From assembly GCA_021824055.1 (NCBI GenBank), contig JAKALV010000105.1, forward strand, positions 1 through 10,365: 10,365 nt of DNA, in the 5' to 3' direction. The notes under the pieces were generated by a model that was not told where the DNA came from, ran no database searches, and was given only the letters and a program-made list of their open reading frames with translations. The stretch's first letter is position 1, and every line of letters begins with the position of its first letter. This stretch comes from Acidobacteriota bacterium. GTDB taxonomy: Bacteria > Acidobacteriota > Vicinamibacteria > Vicinamibacterales > SCN-69-37. Shown here in pieces: positions 1 to 5,944 of this stretch. The position numbers were made by a program, and so were the translations under genes.

Positions 1-545
1 CGCACGTGCCGTTTCGTATATGACGACGCGAGCGACCAGCCGATACAGGCGATCTGCACGGCGATCACGCCCATCAGAATGGCGCGGCCGCTCGCGCCGC
101 CCAGCGACAGGTCGGGCCAGACCAGCAGGATGATCCCGAGAAAACCGACGAACATTCCGGCCAGTTGGCGTGGAGGCAGGCGGCCGCCGCCGGGGAAAAG
201 CGCATCGATGCCCACCATCCAGAACGGACTCGTGGCCACGAGCACGGCGGTCAGGCCGCTGGTCAGATACCCTTCGCCGGTCACAACGCCGCCGTTTCCG
301 AGGGCAAGCATGAAGAATCCCAGAACGGCCTGTGTCGGCCACGCGCTGATCGGCGGCAGCCGGCGGCCCTGCGCGTTCAGTCCGGCGATCATGATCGCCG
401 CCGCGAACAGGTAGCGGAATCCGCCGAGCAGGAGCGGCGGAATCGTCACGAGCGCGATCTTGATCGCGAGATACGTCGTGCCCCAGATCACGCAGATGGC
501 GAACCACGCGATCCAGGCCCGGCGGGTGTGGCGCGCGGTGGTCAC
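1..545 (-). CDS. EamA/DMT-family membrane transporter, 3' end outside window
   Basis: This is the N-terminal 181 residues of a multi-spanning inner-membrane transporter of the drug/metabolite transporter superfamily. About six hydrophobic segments can be seen (roughly residues 10-30, 36-56, 71-89, 95-113, 126-144 and 155-173). The typical EamA opening is present: IWGTTYLAIK (residues 20-29), followed by PPLLLGGFRYLFAA. Full-length members have about ten helices and 290-310 residues, so a little over half the gene is in view. The chosen start is a GTG at 545 that overlaps the TGA of the upstream YhaM-like gene (4-base GTGA overlap), which implies translational coupling. The substrate cannot be told from sequence; family members export amino acids, metabolites or drugs. 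The family call is secure, the function is open. Confidence 0.88.
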   Translation of the reverse strand, partial: MTTARHTRRAWIAWFAICVIWGTTYLAIKIALVTIPPLLLGGFRYLFAAAIMIAGLNAQGRRLPPISAWPTQAVLGFFMLALGNGGVVTGEGYLTSGLTAVLVATSPFWMVGIDALFPGGGRLPPRQLAGMFVGFLGIILLVWPDLSLGGASGRAILMGVIAVQIACIGWSLASSYTKRHV

Positions 546-1504
546 GAGGATGGGGGCTTGAACAGCACGCGGTCGAGCCGCTTGCTGAATTGCGTGAACG
601 CACCTTCACCGTCATCGTCGGCGATGTGCTTGCGGAACTGGAACATCTTCGCGTCGAGATCGTCGACCGTTGCGAAAATGAACGCCTCGAGCGTCAGCGG
701 CAGCACGGGCGAGCCGTTCTCGCGAGCGCCGTGATGCGACAGGACGATGTGCTCGAGCGCCAGGCGGAGATCGTCGGGGAAGGACGGATCCTGGCGGATG
801 GCATCGCGCAGCATCCCGAGGCCGATCGCGATGTGGCCCACCAGGTTGCCGGCCACCGAATACCCGGTGGCGCCTTCGTAGGTCAGCTCTTCGGTCTTGC
901 CCAGATCGTGCAGCACCGCGCCGGCGATGATCATGTCGCGGTCGACGTGGTAGGCGTCGGCGATCAGCGTGCCGACTTCCATGATCTTGAGCAGGTGCTC
1001 GAGCAGTCCGCCGCGGTAGGCGTGATGCACGGTCATGGCCGCCGGCCAGATTCTGAGACGATCGCCATGCGCGGCAATCACGCGTTCGAGCAGCGCCCGC
1101 AGCTCCGGCCGCTTCACCCCGGCGATCCGGTTCAGCAGCTCCTGCCACATCTCGGCGATCGGACGCGGGGAGCTCGGAATGCAGTCTTCCTCGCGGAACC
1201 CGTCGGCGGCGTCCTTGGCATTCACGCGCCGGATATTCTCGAGCACCAGCTCGACCTGCTGCTTGAACACGTTGCCGCGCGCCTGCACTTTCACAAAGTC
1301 GCCCTTGTTGAACTGGGTGTTGAGCGACTCGGCGCCGTCAAAGACCTTCGCGGCAATCTCGCCCGTGGCGTCCTGCAGCATCAGGGACAGGTAACTGCCG
1401 CCGTTCTTGGTGGGCCGCAGGTCTTTCTGCGCGCACAGGAAGAAGCCCCAGCCGGAGGCGGAGCCGTCGATTTCGGCGATGGGCGGCAGCCGGAAGATCG
1501 CCAT
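542..1504 (-). CDS. YhaM-like OB-fold/HD-domain 3'-5' exoribonuclease
   Basis: This 320-residue protein has the architecture of the YhaM family: an N-terminal OB-fold nucleic-acid-binding domain (about residues 12-95, with GGSYLSLMLQDATGEI and KGDFVKVQARG strands) followed by a metal-dependent HD domain (about 155-310). Metal-ligand candidates are H161, H170, the H199-D200 doublet in VLHDLGK, H224, H257-H258 and D281/D282. The motif KRPELRALLE before the HD domain is typical of the family. Known YhaM proteins are cytoplasmic 3'-5' exoribonucleases that trim RNA ends; the same activity here is inferred from homology. The ATG at 1504 shares one base with the TGA of the upstream SDR gene (TGATG), and the stop overlaps the transporter GTG, so all three genes look co-translated. 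The open frame continues upstream to 1768, but that part lies inside the SDR gene and is arginine-rich shadow sequence. Confidence 0.88.
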   Translation of the reverse strand: MAIFRLPPIAEIDGSASGWGFFLCAQKDLRPTKNGGSYLSLMLQDATGEIAAKVFDGAESLNTQFNKGDFVKVQARGNVFKQQVELVLENIRRVNAKDAADGFREEDCIPSSPRPIAEMWQELLNRIAGVKRPELRALLERVIAAHGDRLRIWPAAMTVHHAYRGGLLEHLLKIMEVGTLIADAYHVDRDMIIAGAVLHDLGKTEELTYEGATGYSVAGNLVGHIAIGLGMLRDAIRQDPSFPDDLRLALEHIVLSHHGARENGSPVLPLTLEAFIFATVDDLDAKMFQFRKHIADDDGEGAFTQFSKRLDRVLFKPPSS

Positions 1505-2301
1505 CAGGATACAAACCCGAAGGTGCCGCGCCCGAGCCACGCGCCGCCGTCGATCGTGAGCACATCGCCCGTGATGTAGCCGGACTGCGGCGACACGAGG
1601 AACGTGACCGCGTCGGCCACTTCGCTCGGCTGCCCCCATCGCTTGAGCGGCACCATCTCGGTGATGCGCGCGACGTCGGCTTCCGACGCCCATAGCTGCT
1701 TCGCGGCGCCCGGCGATTCGATCGGCCCCGGCGCCACGGCATTCACGCGGATCTTGTGGCGCGCCCATTCAACCGCCAGCGTCTGCGTCATCGACATCAC
1801 TCCGGCCTTGGCGGCCGCCGAGTGAATCGTGCCGGCGCTGCCCGTCCACACGTAGTTGGCCAGGATCGACACGATCGATCCGCCGTGACCGCCGGCGATC
1901 ATGTGGCGCCCCACCGCGCGCGAACAGTAGAACGTGCCGTTGAGCACGATGTTGATCACCGAGTTCCAGCCATTCGGCGACAGGTCTTCGGCCTTGCACA
2001 CGAAATTGCCGGCCGCGTTGTTGATGAGAATGTCCACGCGGCCAAATCGGCCGACGGCCTCGTTGACCATCCGGTCCACGTCGTCAGGCCGGCGCACATC
2101 CATCGCGACCGTCAGTACCCGGGCGTCCGGAACCGTCGTCACGATCGTCGCGGCGCCGTCGTCAAGATGCGACTGGTTGCGGCTCGCCAGGACGACGTTC
2201 GCGCCAAGCGAGGCAAAACGGCGGGCCATCGCCAGGCCGAGGCCGGTGCCGCCCCCGGTGATGATGGCCGTCTGTCCGTCGAGCAAGTCCGCCGTGAACA
2301 T
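1504..2301 (-). CDS. SDR oxidoreductase, 2,4-dienoyl-CoA reductase-like
   Basis: This 265-residue protein is a complete classical-size short-chain dehydrogenase/reductase. The Rossmann cofactor motif TGGGTGLG lies at 15-22 and NNAAGNF at 94-100. K165 sits in HSAAAKAGV and PGPIESPG is at 191-198. The usual YxxxK tyrosine position is occupied by serine (S161 in HSAAAK). Instead a tyrosine sits earlier (Y150, in LANYVWTG), matching the arrangement of mitochondrial DECR1 and the Bacillus YkuF/FadH group of NADPH-dependent 2,4-dienoyl-CoA reductases, which process unsaturated fatty acids in beta-oxidation. R41 after beta-2 (ASRN) fits NADP preference. It is the first gene of the leftward operon with the YhaM-like and EamA genes. 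The ATG at 2301 has no clear Shine-Dalgarno sequence. Substrate assignment is inference; the family is secure. Confidence 0.86.
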   Translation of the reverse strand: MFTADLLDGQTAIITGGGTGLGLAMARRFASLGANVVLASRNQSHLDDGAATIVTTVPDARVLTVAMDVRRPDDVDRMVNEAVGRFGRVDILINNAAGNFVCKAEDLSPNGWNSVINIVLNGTFYCSRAVGRHMIAGGHGGSIVSILANYVWTGSAGTIHSAAAKAGVMSMTQTLAVEWARHKIRVNAVAPGPIESPGAAKQLWASEADVARITEMVPLKRWGQPSEVADAVTFLVSPQSGYITGDVLTIDGGAWLGRGTFGFVS

Positions 2302-2337
2302 GAAGATTCAGTGTATCGCCAGATGTTAAGATTTCGC

Positions 2338-2889
2338 ATGCGCTCACGACGGTTGTTGGTCGCCGCGGCCCTGCTGGTTGCGGCCTCGTGCTCGAAGAAC
2401 GCCGCGCCGCCGGACAGCGCGGCCCAGGGCGTCATCGCCCCGGGCGTCAGCACGATGGGACAGAGCGCCGCGCCCGTGGGTAACAACAGCGACAACCCGT
2501 TGTTTGTCGCCGCCGATCTGCCGCTGCTGCCCGCCGGCGCGCCGGCGGCTCCCCGTCCCCTGGCGGTGGTCAAGGCGGCGTACGAGTTCGCGGCGCGGCA
2601 CCCGGAAGTGATCAGCTACGTGCCGTGTTTCTGCGGCTGCGAGCGTGGCGGTCACACAAGCAACGAATCCTGCTTCGTCGCGGGTCGCCACCAGGGCACC
2701 ATCACCTGGGACAATCACGGCGCCGGTTGCGAAATCTGTCTGGACGTGGCGACCGAAACCATGCAGATGTACAACGCGGGCGCCAGCGTGGCCCAGATCC
2801 GCCAGTTGATCGAAAAGAAATACGCCGGCCTCTACGAAGGACATACGCCCACCCCGCCGGTCCCGCGCGGCGGCGGTTCCAAAGACTGA
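2338..2889 (+). CDS. PCYCGC-motif (putative lipo)protein
   Basis: This 183-residue exported protein has a short basic N-terminus (MRSRR), a hydrophobic stretch (LLVAAALLVAAS) and a cysteine at 18, which looks like a lipoprotein signal peptide, although the lipobox has alanine at -3 and is therefore weak. A Pro/Ala/Gly-rich linker (about 20-75) follows. The conserved domain (about 80-168) carries PCFCGC (96-101), H106, C112, H118, H127 and a CEIC pair (131-134), characteristic of the PCYCGC protein family of unknown function. The many Cys/His residues suggest metal or heme binding or redox activity, but that is inference. An alternative ATG lies in frame at 2323. I prefer 2338 because the signal peptide then starts directly with the basic residues. 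Neither start has a Shine-Dalgarno sequence. The hybrid kinase gene starts 9 nt after its stop, so the two are probably co-transcribed. Confidence 0.85.
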   Translation: MRSRRLLVAAALLVAASCSKNAAPPDSAAQGVIAPGVSTMGQSAAPVGNNSDNPLFVAADLPLLPAGAPAAPRPLAVVKAAYEFAARHPEVISYVPCFCGCERGGHTSNESCFVAGRHQGTITWDNHGAGCEICLDVATETMQMYNAGASVAQIRQLIEKKYAGLYEGHTPTPPVPRGGGSKD

Positions 2890-2898
2890 GCCGGCGTC

Positions 2899-4440
2899 GT
2901 GGCCACCGTCCCGAACGCTTCCCTGCCCAGCGACACGTTCGCGCAACTGTTTGAAGCTGTTCACGAGGGCGTCTACATCGGACTGGTGGCTCCAGCCACC
3001 GGCCCCACCGTGACGCTGGCCGCCAATCCGCACCTCCGCTTGATGTTCGGATGGGCCGACGATGTGCCGGTCGCGGACGTGCGGCCGTTCGATCCGGCGC
3101 GATTCGTCGACGAACAGGCGCGGACGGCCTTTGTCCAGCAACTCGCCCGCGACGGCTCCGCGCGCGATTACCTGCTGCGGCTGCGGCGCGCCGATGGTTC
3201 CGCGATGTGGGTTGAGGTGACGGCGCGGGCCGCGGCGGCGCCGTCAGATTCCTCGCTGCGCATTGAAGCCGTGATGCGCGACGTCACCGAGCGCAAGAAA
3301 CTCGAGGACCAGGCGCGCGATCTCTACCACCAGCTGCTGCAGGCCGAGAAACTCGCCGCGCTGGGCCAGACCATGAGCGGCGTGGCGCACGAACTGAACA
3401 ACCCGCTCGCCACCGTCCTCGCGTGCGCGGAGCGCCTGACCGGAAAGCCGCTCGACGACACCACGCGGCGCGACCTCGACGCCATTCACAATGCCGCCGA
3501 GCGCGCGGCCCGCATCGTGCGGAACCTGCAGACCTTCGCGCGCAAGCGCCACACCACGCGCACGATGGTGGATCTGAATCACGTGGTGCGGGACACGCTG
3601 GCGTTGCGCGCCTACGAACAACGCGTGGCCAACGTGGTGATTCTTGAAGCCCTGGCCTCCGGCTTGCCGCCGGTGTTCGCTGATCCGCACCAGCTCCAGC
3701 AGGTGCTGCTCAACCTGATCATCAACGCCGAGCAGGCCATGCTGGGCGCGCACGGACGCGGCACGTTGATCCTGCGGTCATGGCATGACCCGGAGCATGA
3801 GGTCGTCAAGCTGGAAGTGAGCGACGATGGCCCGGGCGTGCCGGCCGATGTGCAGGCCAGGATCTTCGATCCGTTCTTCACCACAAAGGAAGTGGGCAAA
3901 GGCACGGGCCTCGGGTTGACGGTGGCGTACGCCATCGCCCAGGAGCACGGCGGGAGCCTCAGCGTGGCCTCCGCCGGCGGCCGCGGGGCGTCGTTCACGC
4001 TCGAGTTGCCCGTGGGCGGAACCCCGCGGCGCATGGGCTCGCCGATTCCCGCGCGCCCCGCGCCGGATGTGCCCAAAGGCACGCGCGTGCTGGTGGTCGA
4101 AGACGAGGCGGCGCTCGGACAGGCCGTGGCCGACGCGCTCGGCGACGAAGGCTTCGTGGTGGACCGCGCCGCCAATGGCGAGGAGGCGCTCGCGTGGATC
4201 GAGCGCCAGCCCTACGACTTGATCGTGTGTGACCTGAAGATGCCGAAACTGGACGGCCCGTCGTTGTTCCGACGGCTCTCGAGCACCCATCCTGCGCTCA
4301 GCAAACACATGGTGTTTGTGACCGGAGACGTGGCGGGCACCGATGCCGAGCGCTTCCTCGAAGAGAGCGGATGCCGGTGGCTCGCCAAACCCTTCAGGCT
4401 GCGAGATCTCGTCCGCGTCGCACGAGAGACAGTCGGGTAA
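2899..4440 (+). CDS. Hybrid sensor histidine kinase (PAS-HisKA-HATPase-REC)
   Basis: This 513-residue kinase has no membrane segment, so it is a cytoplasmic sensor. Domains in order: PAS (about 13-135, ending in the PAC-like VMRDVTERKKLE); a HisKA dimerisation domain with the H-box GVAHELNNPLA and phospho-acceptor H164; a HATPase_c domain with N box LLNLIINAEQAM (N272, N276), G1 box DDGPGVP (309-315), FDPFFTTK (323-330) and G2 box GKGTGLGL (333-340); and a C-terminal receiver domain (about 395-510) with acidic pocket E401-D402, phospho-acceptor D445 in CDLKMP, T475 and K497. All catalytic residues are present. The NtrB-like HELNNPL box fits a partner of the NtrC class, and an NtrC-type regulator is encoded 1.5 kb downstream; that pairing is inference. 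The start is a GTG 9 nt after the lipoprotein stop, with no clear Shine-Dalgarno sequence. The 3' end overlaps the convergent sigma gene by 47 bp. Confidence 0.93.
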   Translation: MATVPNASLPSDTFAQLFEAVHEGVYIGLVAPATGPTVTLAANPHLRLMFGWADDVPVADVRPFDPARFVDEQARTAFVQQLARDGSARDYLLRLRRADGSAMWVEVTARAAAAPSDSSLRIEAVMRDVTERKKLEDQARDLYHQLLQAEKLAALGQTMSGVAHELNNPLATVLACAERLTGKPLDDTTRRDLDAIHNAAERAARIVRNLQTFARKRHTTRTMVDLNHVVRDTLALRAYEQRVANVVILEALASGLPPVFADPHQLQQVLLNLIINAEQAMLGAHGRGTLILRSWHDPEHEVVKLEVSDDGPGVPADVQARIFDPFFTTKEVGKGTGLGLTVAYAIAQEHGGSLSVASAGGRGASFTLELPVGGTPRRMGSPIPARPAPDVPKGTRVLVVEDEAALGQAVADALGDEGFVVDRAANGEEALAWIERQPYDLIVCDLKMPKLDGPSLFRRLSSTHPALSKHMVFVTGDVAGTDAERFLEESGCRWLAKPFRLRDLVRVARETVG

Positions 4441-5203
4441 CCGGCGCGGCCGCTTTCGATTTCTTCGGCAGTGTCGGCGTGAGGAACGCTTCCGCGTCAA
4501 CGCCCAGGGCCGTCTTCAGGCGGCTGATCGCGCGGGCGTGCAACTGCGAAACGCGAGACTCGTTGACGCCGATGGCGTCGCCGATCTCTTTCATCGTGGC
4601 GTCCTTGAAGTAGTAGAGCGAGATGATCTTGCGCTCACGGGAGGGCAGCGCGCGCATGGCGGCGCGGATCTTCTCGCGCACCTCAATTTGCGCGTAGGTC
4701 ATATCGGGCGACATCGGCTCGCTCGGCACGAGCACCGCCGGCAGGGTGGTCGCATCGATCGTATCCAGATTGGCGATGGCGGACGTCGACTCGATCGTAT
4801 TGATCCGCACGATCGTCCGCTCCAATCGGACCGTGTCCGTGCCCACCTTCGCGGCCAGATCGGCCATCGTCGGTTCGGCGCCGAGTTCACGGCGCAGCTG
4901 TTCGCGCGCGGCCTCGAGCTCGCGGCGCACGCGGCGAACGCCTCTCGGCCAGGCGTCGCGGCGTAGCGCATCGATCATCGCGCCTCGCACGCGGCGCTCG
5001 GCAAACGTCTCGAACTTGATGCCGCGCCCTTCGTCGTAGCGGTGGGCCGCGTCCATCAGACCCAGGACGCCGTCCTGGACGAGATCGCCCACATCAATAG
5101 AGTGGGGCATCGTCGACGCCATTCGTCTCGCCAGAGACTCCACAAACGGAAGGCTGGCGATCACACGGTCTTGCTGGTCGGTGGCGAGCGGAGCGCGACG
5201 CAT
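4394..5203 (-). CDS. RNA polymerase sigma-28 family factor (FliA/WhiG type)
   Basis: This 269-residue alternative sigma factor has region 2 at about 14-85, including DLVQDGVLGLMDAAHRYD (40-57) for core binding and the signature FETFAERRVRGAMIDALR (64-81), which is diagnostic of the FliA/WhiG/SigD group. Region 3 follows (about 87-140, ending near ERTIVRI). Region 4 is at about 175-232, with the -35-binding HTH ATMKEIGDAIGVNESRVSQLHARA. A basic 35-residue tail follows region 4; its last 15 codons overlap the kinase gene. Family members drive flagellar/chemotaxis or developmental genes. No flagellar gene or anti-sigma FlgM is in view, so the regulon is unknown. The ATG has a strong Shine-Dalgarno GGAGG six bases upstream. 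Upstream DNA carries a sigma-54-type promoter, a sigma-70-like promoter and operator-like dyads (listed separately), so its transcription is probably tightly controlled. Confidence 0.93.
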   Translation of the reverse strand: MRRAPLATDQQDRVIASLPFVESLARRMASTMPHSIDVGDLVQDGVLGLMDAAHRYDEGRGIKFETFAERRVRGAMIDALRRDAWPRGVRRVRRELEAAREQLRRELGAEPTMADLAAKVGTDTVRLERTIVRINTIESTSAIANLDTIDATTLPAVLVPSEPMSPDMTYAQIEVREKIRAAMRALPSRERKIISLYYFKDATMKEIGDAIGVNESRVSQLHARAISRLKTALGVDAEAFLTPTLPKKSKAAAPVTRLSLVRRGRDLAA

Positions 5204-5209
5204 GGGAAA

Positions 5210-5214
5210 CCTCC
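5210..5214 (-). promoter_or_regulatory. Shine-Dalgarno site of the sigma factor gene
   Basis: On the minus strand GGAGG lies six bases before the ATG at 5203. It is one of the best ribosome-binding sites in the window and fixes this start. A second copy of GGAGGTTT occurs upstream in the leader (about 5290-5297), with no good start codon after it. Confidence 0.8.
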
Positions 5215-5219
5215 AAGAG

Positions 5220-5241
5220 CCGGCCCGAACACGTGGGCCGG
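5220..5241 (-). promoter_or_regulatory. Perfect hairpin in the sigma gene 5' leader
   Basis: A 7-bp GC-only stem (CCGGCCC / GGGCCGG) closes an 8-base loop. It sits five bases upstream of the Shine-Dalgarno site and would begin within a few bases of the start predicted for the sigma-54-type promoter. It could stabilise the mRNA 5' end or influence ribosome access. There is no U-tract, so it is not a terminator. The role is inference. Confidence 0.45.
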
Positions 5242-5255
5242 TACGCCCCCCTTCC

Positions 5256-5270
5256 GCAATGGCAATGCCA
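5256..5270 (-). promoter_or_regulatory. Putative sigma-54 (-24/-12) promoter of the sigma-28 gene
   Basis: The minus strand reads TGGCATTGCCATTGC. Against the sigma-54 consensus TGGCAC(G)-N4-TTGC, the TGGCA and TTGC blocks are perfect and the GG-to-GC distance is exactly 10. The C-to-T change is an accepted variant; the following G is T. The predicted start is near 5244, giving a leader of about 40 nt with a strong Shine-Dalgarno site. The region upstream is AT-rich (5281-5340 is about 43% GC), and two dyads lie 155-186 bp upstream of the -12 element. An activator with the GAFTGA loop is encoded nearby. Caveat: the element also contains a short direct repeat (CATTGC twice), so a chance match remains possible. 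Confidence 0.6.
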
Positions 5271-5308
5271 AGCCGGATGGCGAAGAAAAGACAAACCTCC
5301 AGCGTGCC

Positions 5309-5339
5309 GGTATATCTGCGTTAACTTTTGTTCTGTCAA
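5309..5339 (-). promoter_or_regulatory. Sigma-70-like promoter candidate upstream of the sigma gene
   Basis: A perfect TTGACA (-35, at 5339-5334) is followed after 17 bases by GATATA (3 of 6 matches), or after 19 bases by TATACC (4 of 6). The -10 is weak, so this may be a secondary or basal promoter, giving a leader of about 100 nt. It lies in the AT-rich part of the intergenic region. Confidence 0.35.
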
Positions 5340-5401
5340 TGAGTTAGCGGGTTATTGCAGCGCCGTGCAGCACTGTGAAATCGCGTGCGGAACTGTTCCT
5401 T

Positions 5402-5450
5402 CGCGTCAATACAATGACGCGTGTCAACCGGTCACGTCATTCTTCTGACG
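5402..5450 (+). promoter_or_regulatory. Two operator-like dyads CGTCA-N6-TGACG, 31 bp apart
   Basis: Dyad one (5402-5421) is CGCGTCA-N6-TGACGCG with perfect 7-bp arms. Dyad two (5435-5450) is CGTCA-N6-TGACG with perfect 5-bp arms. Both have the same core and the same 6-base spacer. Their centres are 31 bp apart, close to three helical turns, so bound dimers would face the same side. They lie about 165 and 200 bp upstream of the start predicted for the sigma-54-type promoter of the sigma gene, which is the usual range for enhancer sites. They also follow directly after the stop of the DHp microprotein gene. No T-tract follows either dyad on the minus strand, so they do not look like terminators. 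The rest of 5342-5401 holds short palindromes only (for example GGAACTGTTCC at 5389-5399) and no gene. Confidence 0.55.
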
Positions 5451-5457
5451 CGATTGG

Positions 5458-5652
5458 TTAGGGCTGGACGGTCAGGGCTTTGATCTTCTTCGCCGTGCCG
5501 ATGGCGTCAAGCGCGCCGGAAACGATCTGCCCGGCGCGTGATTTTTGCCCTTCGTCCGTCAGCCGATGCTCCAGCAACTCCGCGTTGGCCAGGATGACGC
5601 CGAGTTGATTGTTCAGCGCGTGGAAGAGCTGATTGAGGTCAGGATCGGGCAC
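5458..5652 (-). CDS. 64-aa orphan histidine-kinase DHp-like microprotein
   Basis: This tiny protein consists of a single two-helix hairpin resembling the HisKA/DHp domain of sensor kinases. Helix one carries LFHALNNQLGVILANAELLEHRL (about 9-31), which aligns with the H-box HELNNPLxVIxxNAELL; H11 is at the phospho-acceptor position. The second helix (about 36-60) is RAGQIVSGALDAIGTAKKIKAL. There is no ATP-binding domain, no receiver and no sensor. The acidic residue normally following the histidine is alanine (A12) and the proline is glutamine (Q16), so ordinary autophosphorylation is unlikely. It might dock on receiver domains as a phosphotransfer protein or decoy, or dimerise with kinases. 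The GTG start immediately follows the TAG of the HTH gene with zero gap, implying translational coupling. Coding status is supported by this coupling and the coherent motif; the function is inference. Confidence 0.75.
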   Translation of the reverse strand: MPDPDLNQLFHALNNQLGVILANAELLEHRLTDEGQKSRAGQIVSGALDAIGTAKKIKALTVQP

Positions 5653-5871
5653 CTATGCGCCCCGACGCAGCAGTTCGTCAGTCCAGGGGTCCACAGACTT
5701 GGCCTCTGGACCTCGCCACAACGTGTCGGCAAAGATGCGGACCGAGCCGCCGGCGGTCCTCACGTACTGGACCTTGCCGCTGGTCATCCAGTTATAGATC
5801 GTGCGGCGGCTCACGCTGACCAACTCACAGGCGCGAGGAATAGAGACTGTTTGACGCTCGACGGTGTTCAT
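5653..5871 (-). CDS. Excisionase/MerR-like helix-turn-helix protein
   Basis: This 72-residue DNA-binding protein has the small winged-HTH fold of the excisionase/BldC-like group. TVSIPRACELVSVSRRTIYNWMTSGKV (about 8-34) is the HTH, with the typical tyrosine-asparagine-tryptophan recognition helix. QYVRTAGGSVRIFADTLWR (35-53) is the wing and following strand, including the S-x-R-I-F element that in relatives reads like RHRRIPREDL. The short tail has no known domain. No integrase or phage gene is nearby, so a transcription-factor role is more likely than excision. It is the first gene of a two-gene unit with the DHp microprotein and is divergent from the NtrC-family gene across a 73-bp gap. No good Shine-Dalgarno precedes the ATG (upstream bases are AT-rich). 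Its targets are unknown; the neighbouring dyads are candidates. Confidence 0.82.
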   Translation of the reverse strand: MNTVERQTVSIPRACELVSVSRRTIYNWMTSGKVQYVRTAGGSVRIFADTLWRGPEAKSVDPWTDELLRRGA

Positions 5872-5944
5872 ATTCGATTGAAACTATCGGCGGGCCTGCG
5901 AACCAGCTATAGACCGGCGGGGTGTGTCAAAATGTCGTCGCCCC

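Noticed and set aside
590..1579. Plus-strand open frame of 329 codons across the YhaM-like and SDR genes
   Set aside because: His/Arg/Gly-rich translation typical of antisense frames in GC-rich DNA; the minus-strand genes have clear family motifs.
5204..5303. Cyclic-di-GMP (GEMM) or other riboswitch in the sigma gene leader
   Set aside because: None of the conserved core segments of the classes I know could be matched; only a single strong hairpin is visible.
5094..5339. 81-codon minus-strand frame spanning the sigma gene leader and start
   Set aside because: It overlaps the sigma gene in another frame, has no recognisable motif and crosses the leader hairpin; probably chance.
5402..5450. 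Rho-independent terminators for the HTH/microprotein unit
   Set aside because: The hairpins are short (5-7 bp) and no T-tract follows on the minus strand, so an operator or enhancer role fits better.
5908..5930. Sigma-70 promoter for the HTH gene (TTGACA at 5930-5925 with TATAGC downstream, minus strand)
   Set aside because: The spacing is only 13 bases, too short for a working sigma-70 promoter; no better -10 at 16-18 bases.
5924..5944. Upstream GTG start for the NtrC-family gene
   Set aside because: It would add a seven-residue basic extension (MSKCRRP) before the normal receiver start; the ATG at 5945 fits the family better, although neither has a good ribosome site.
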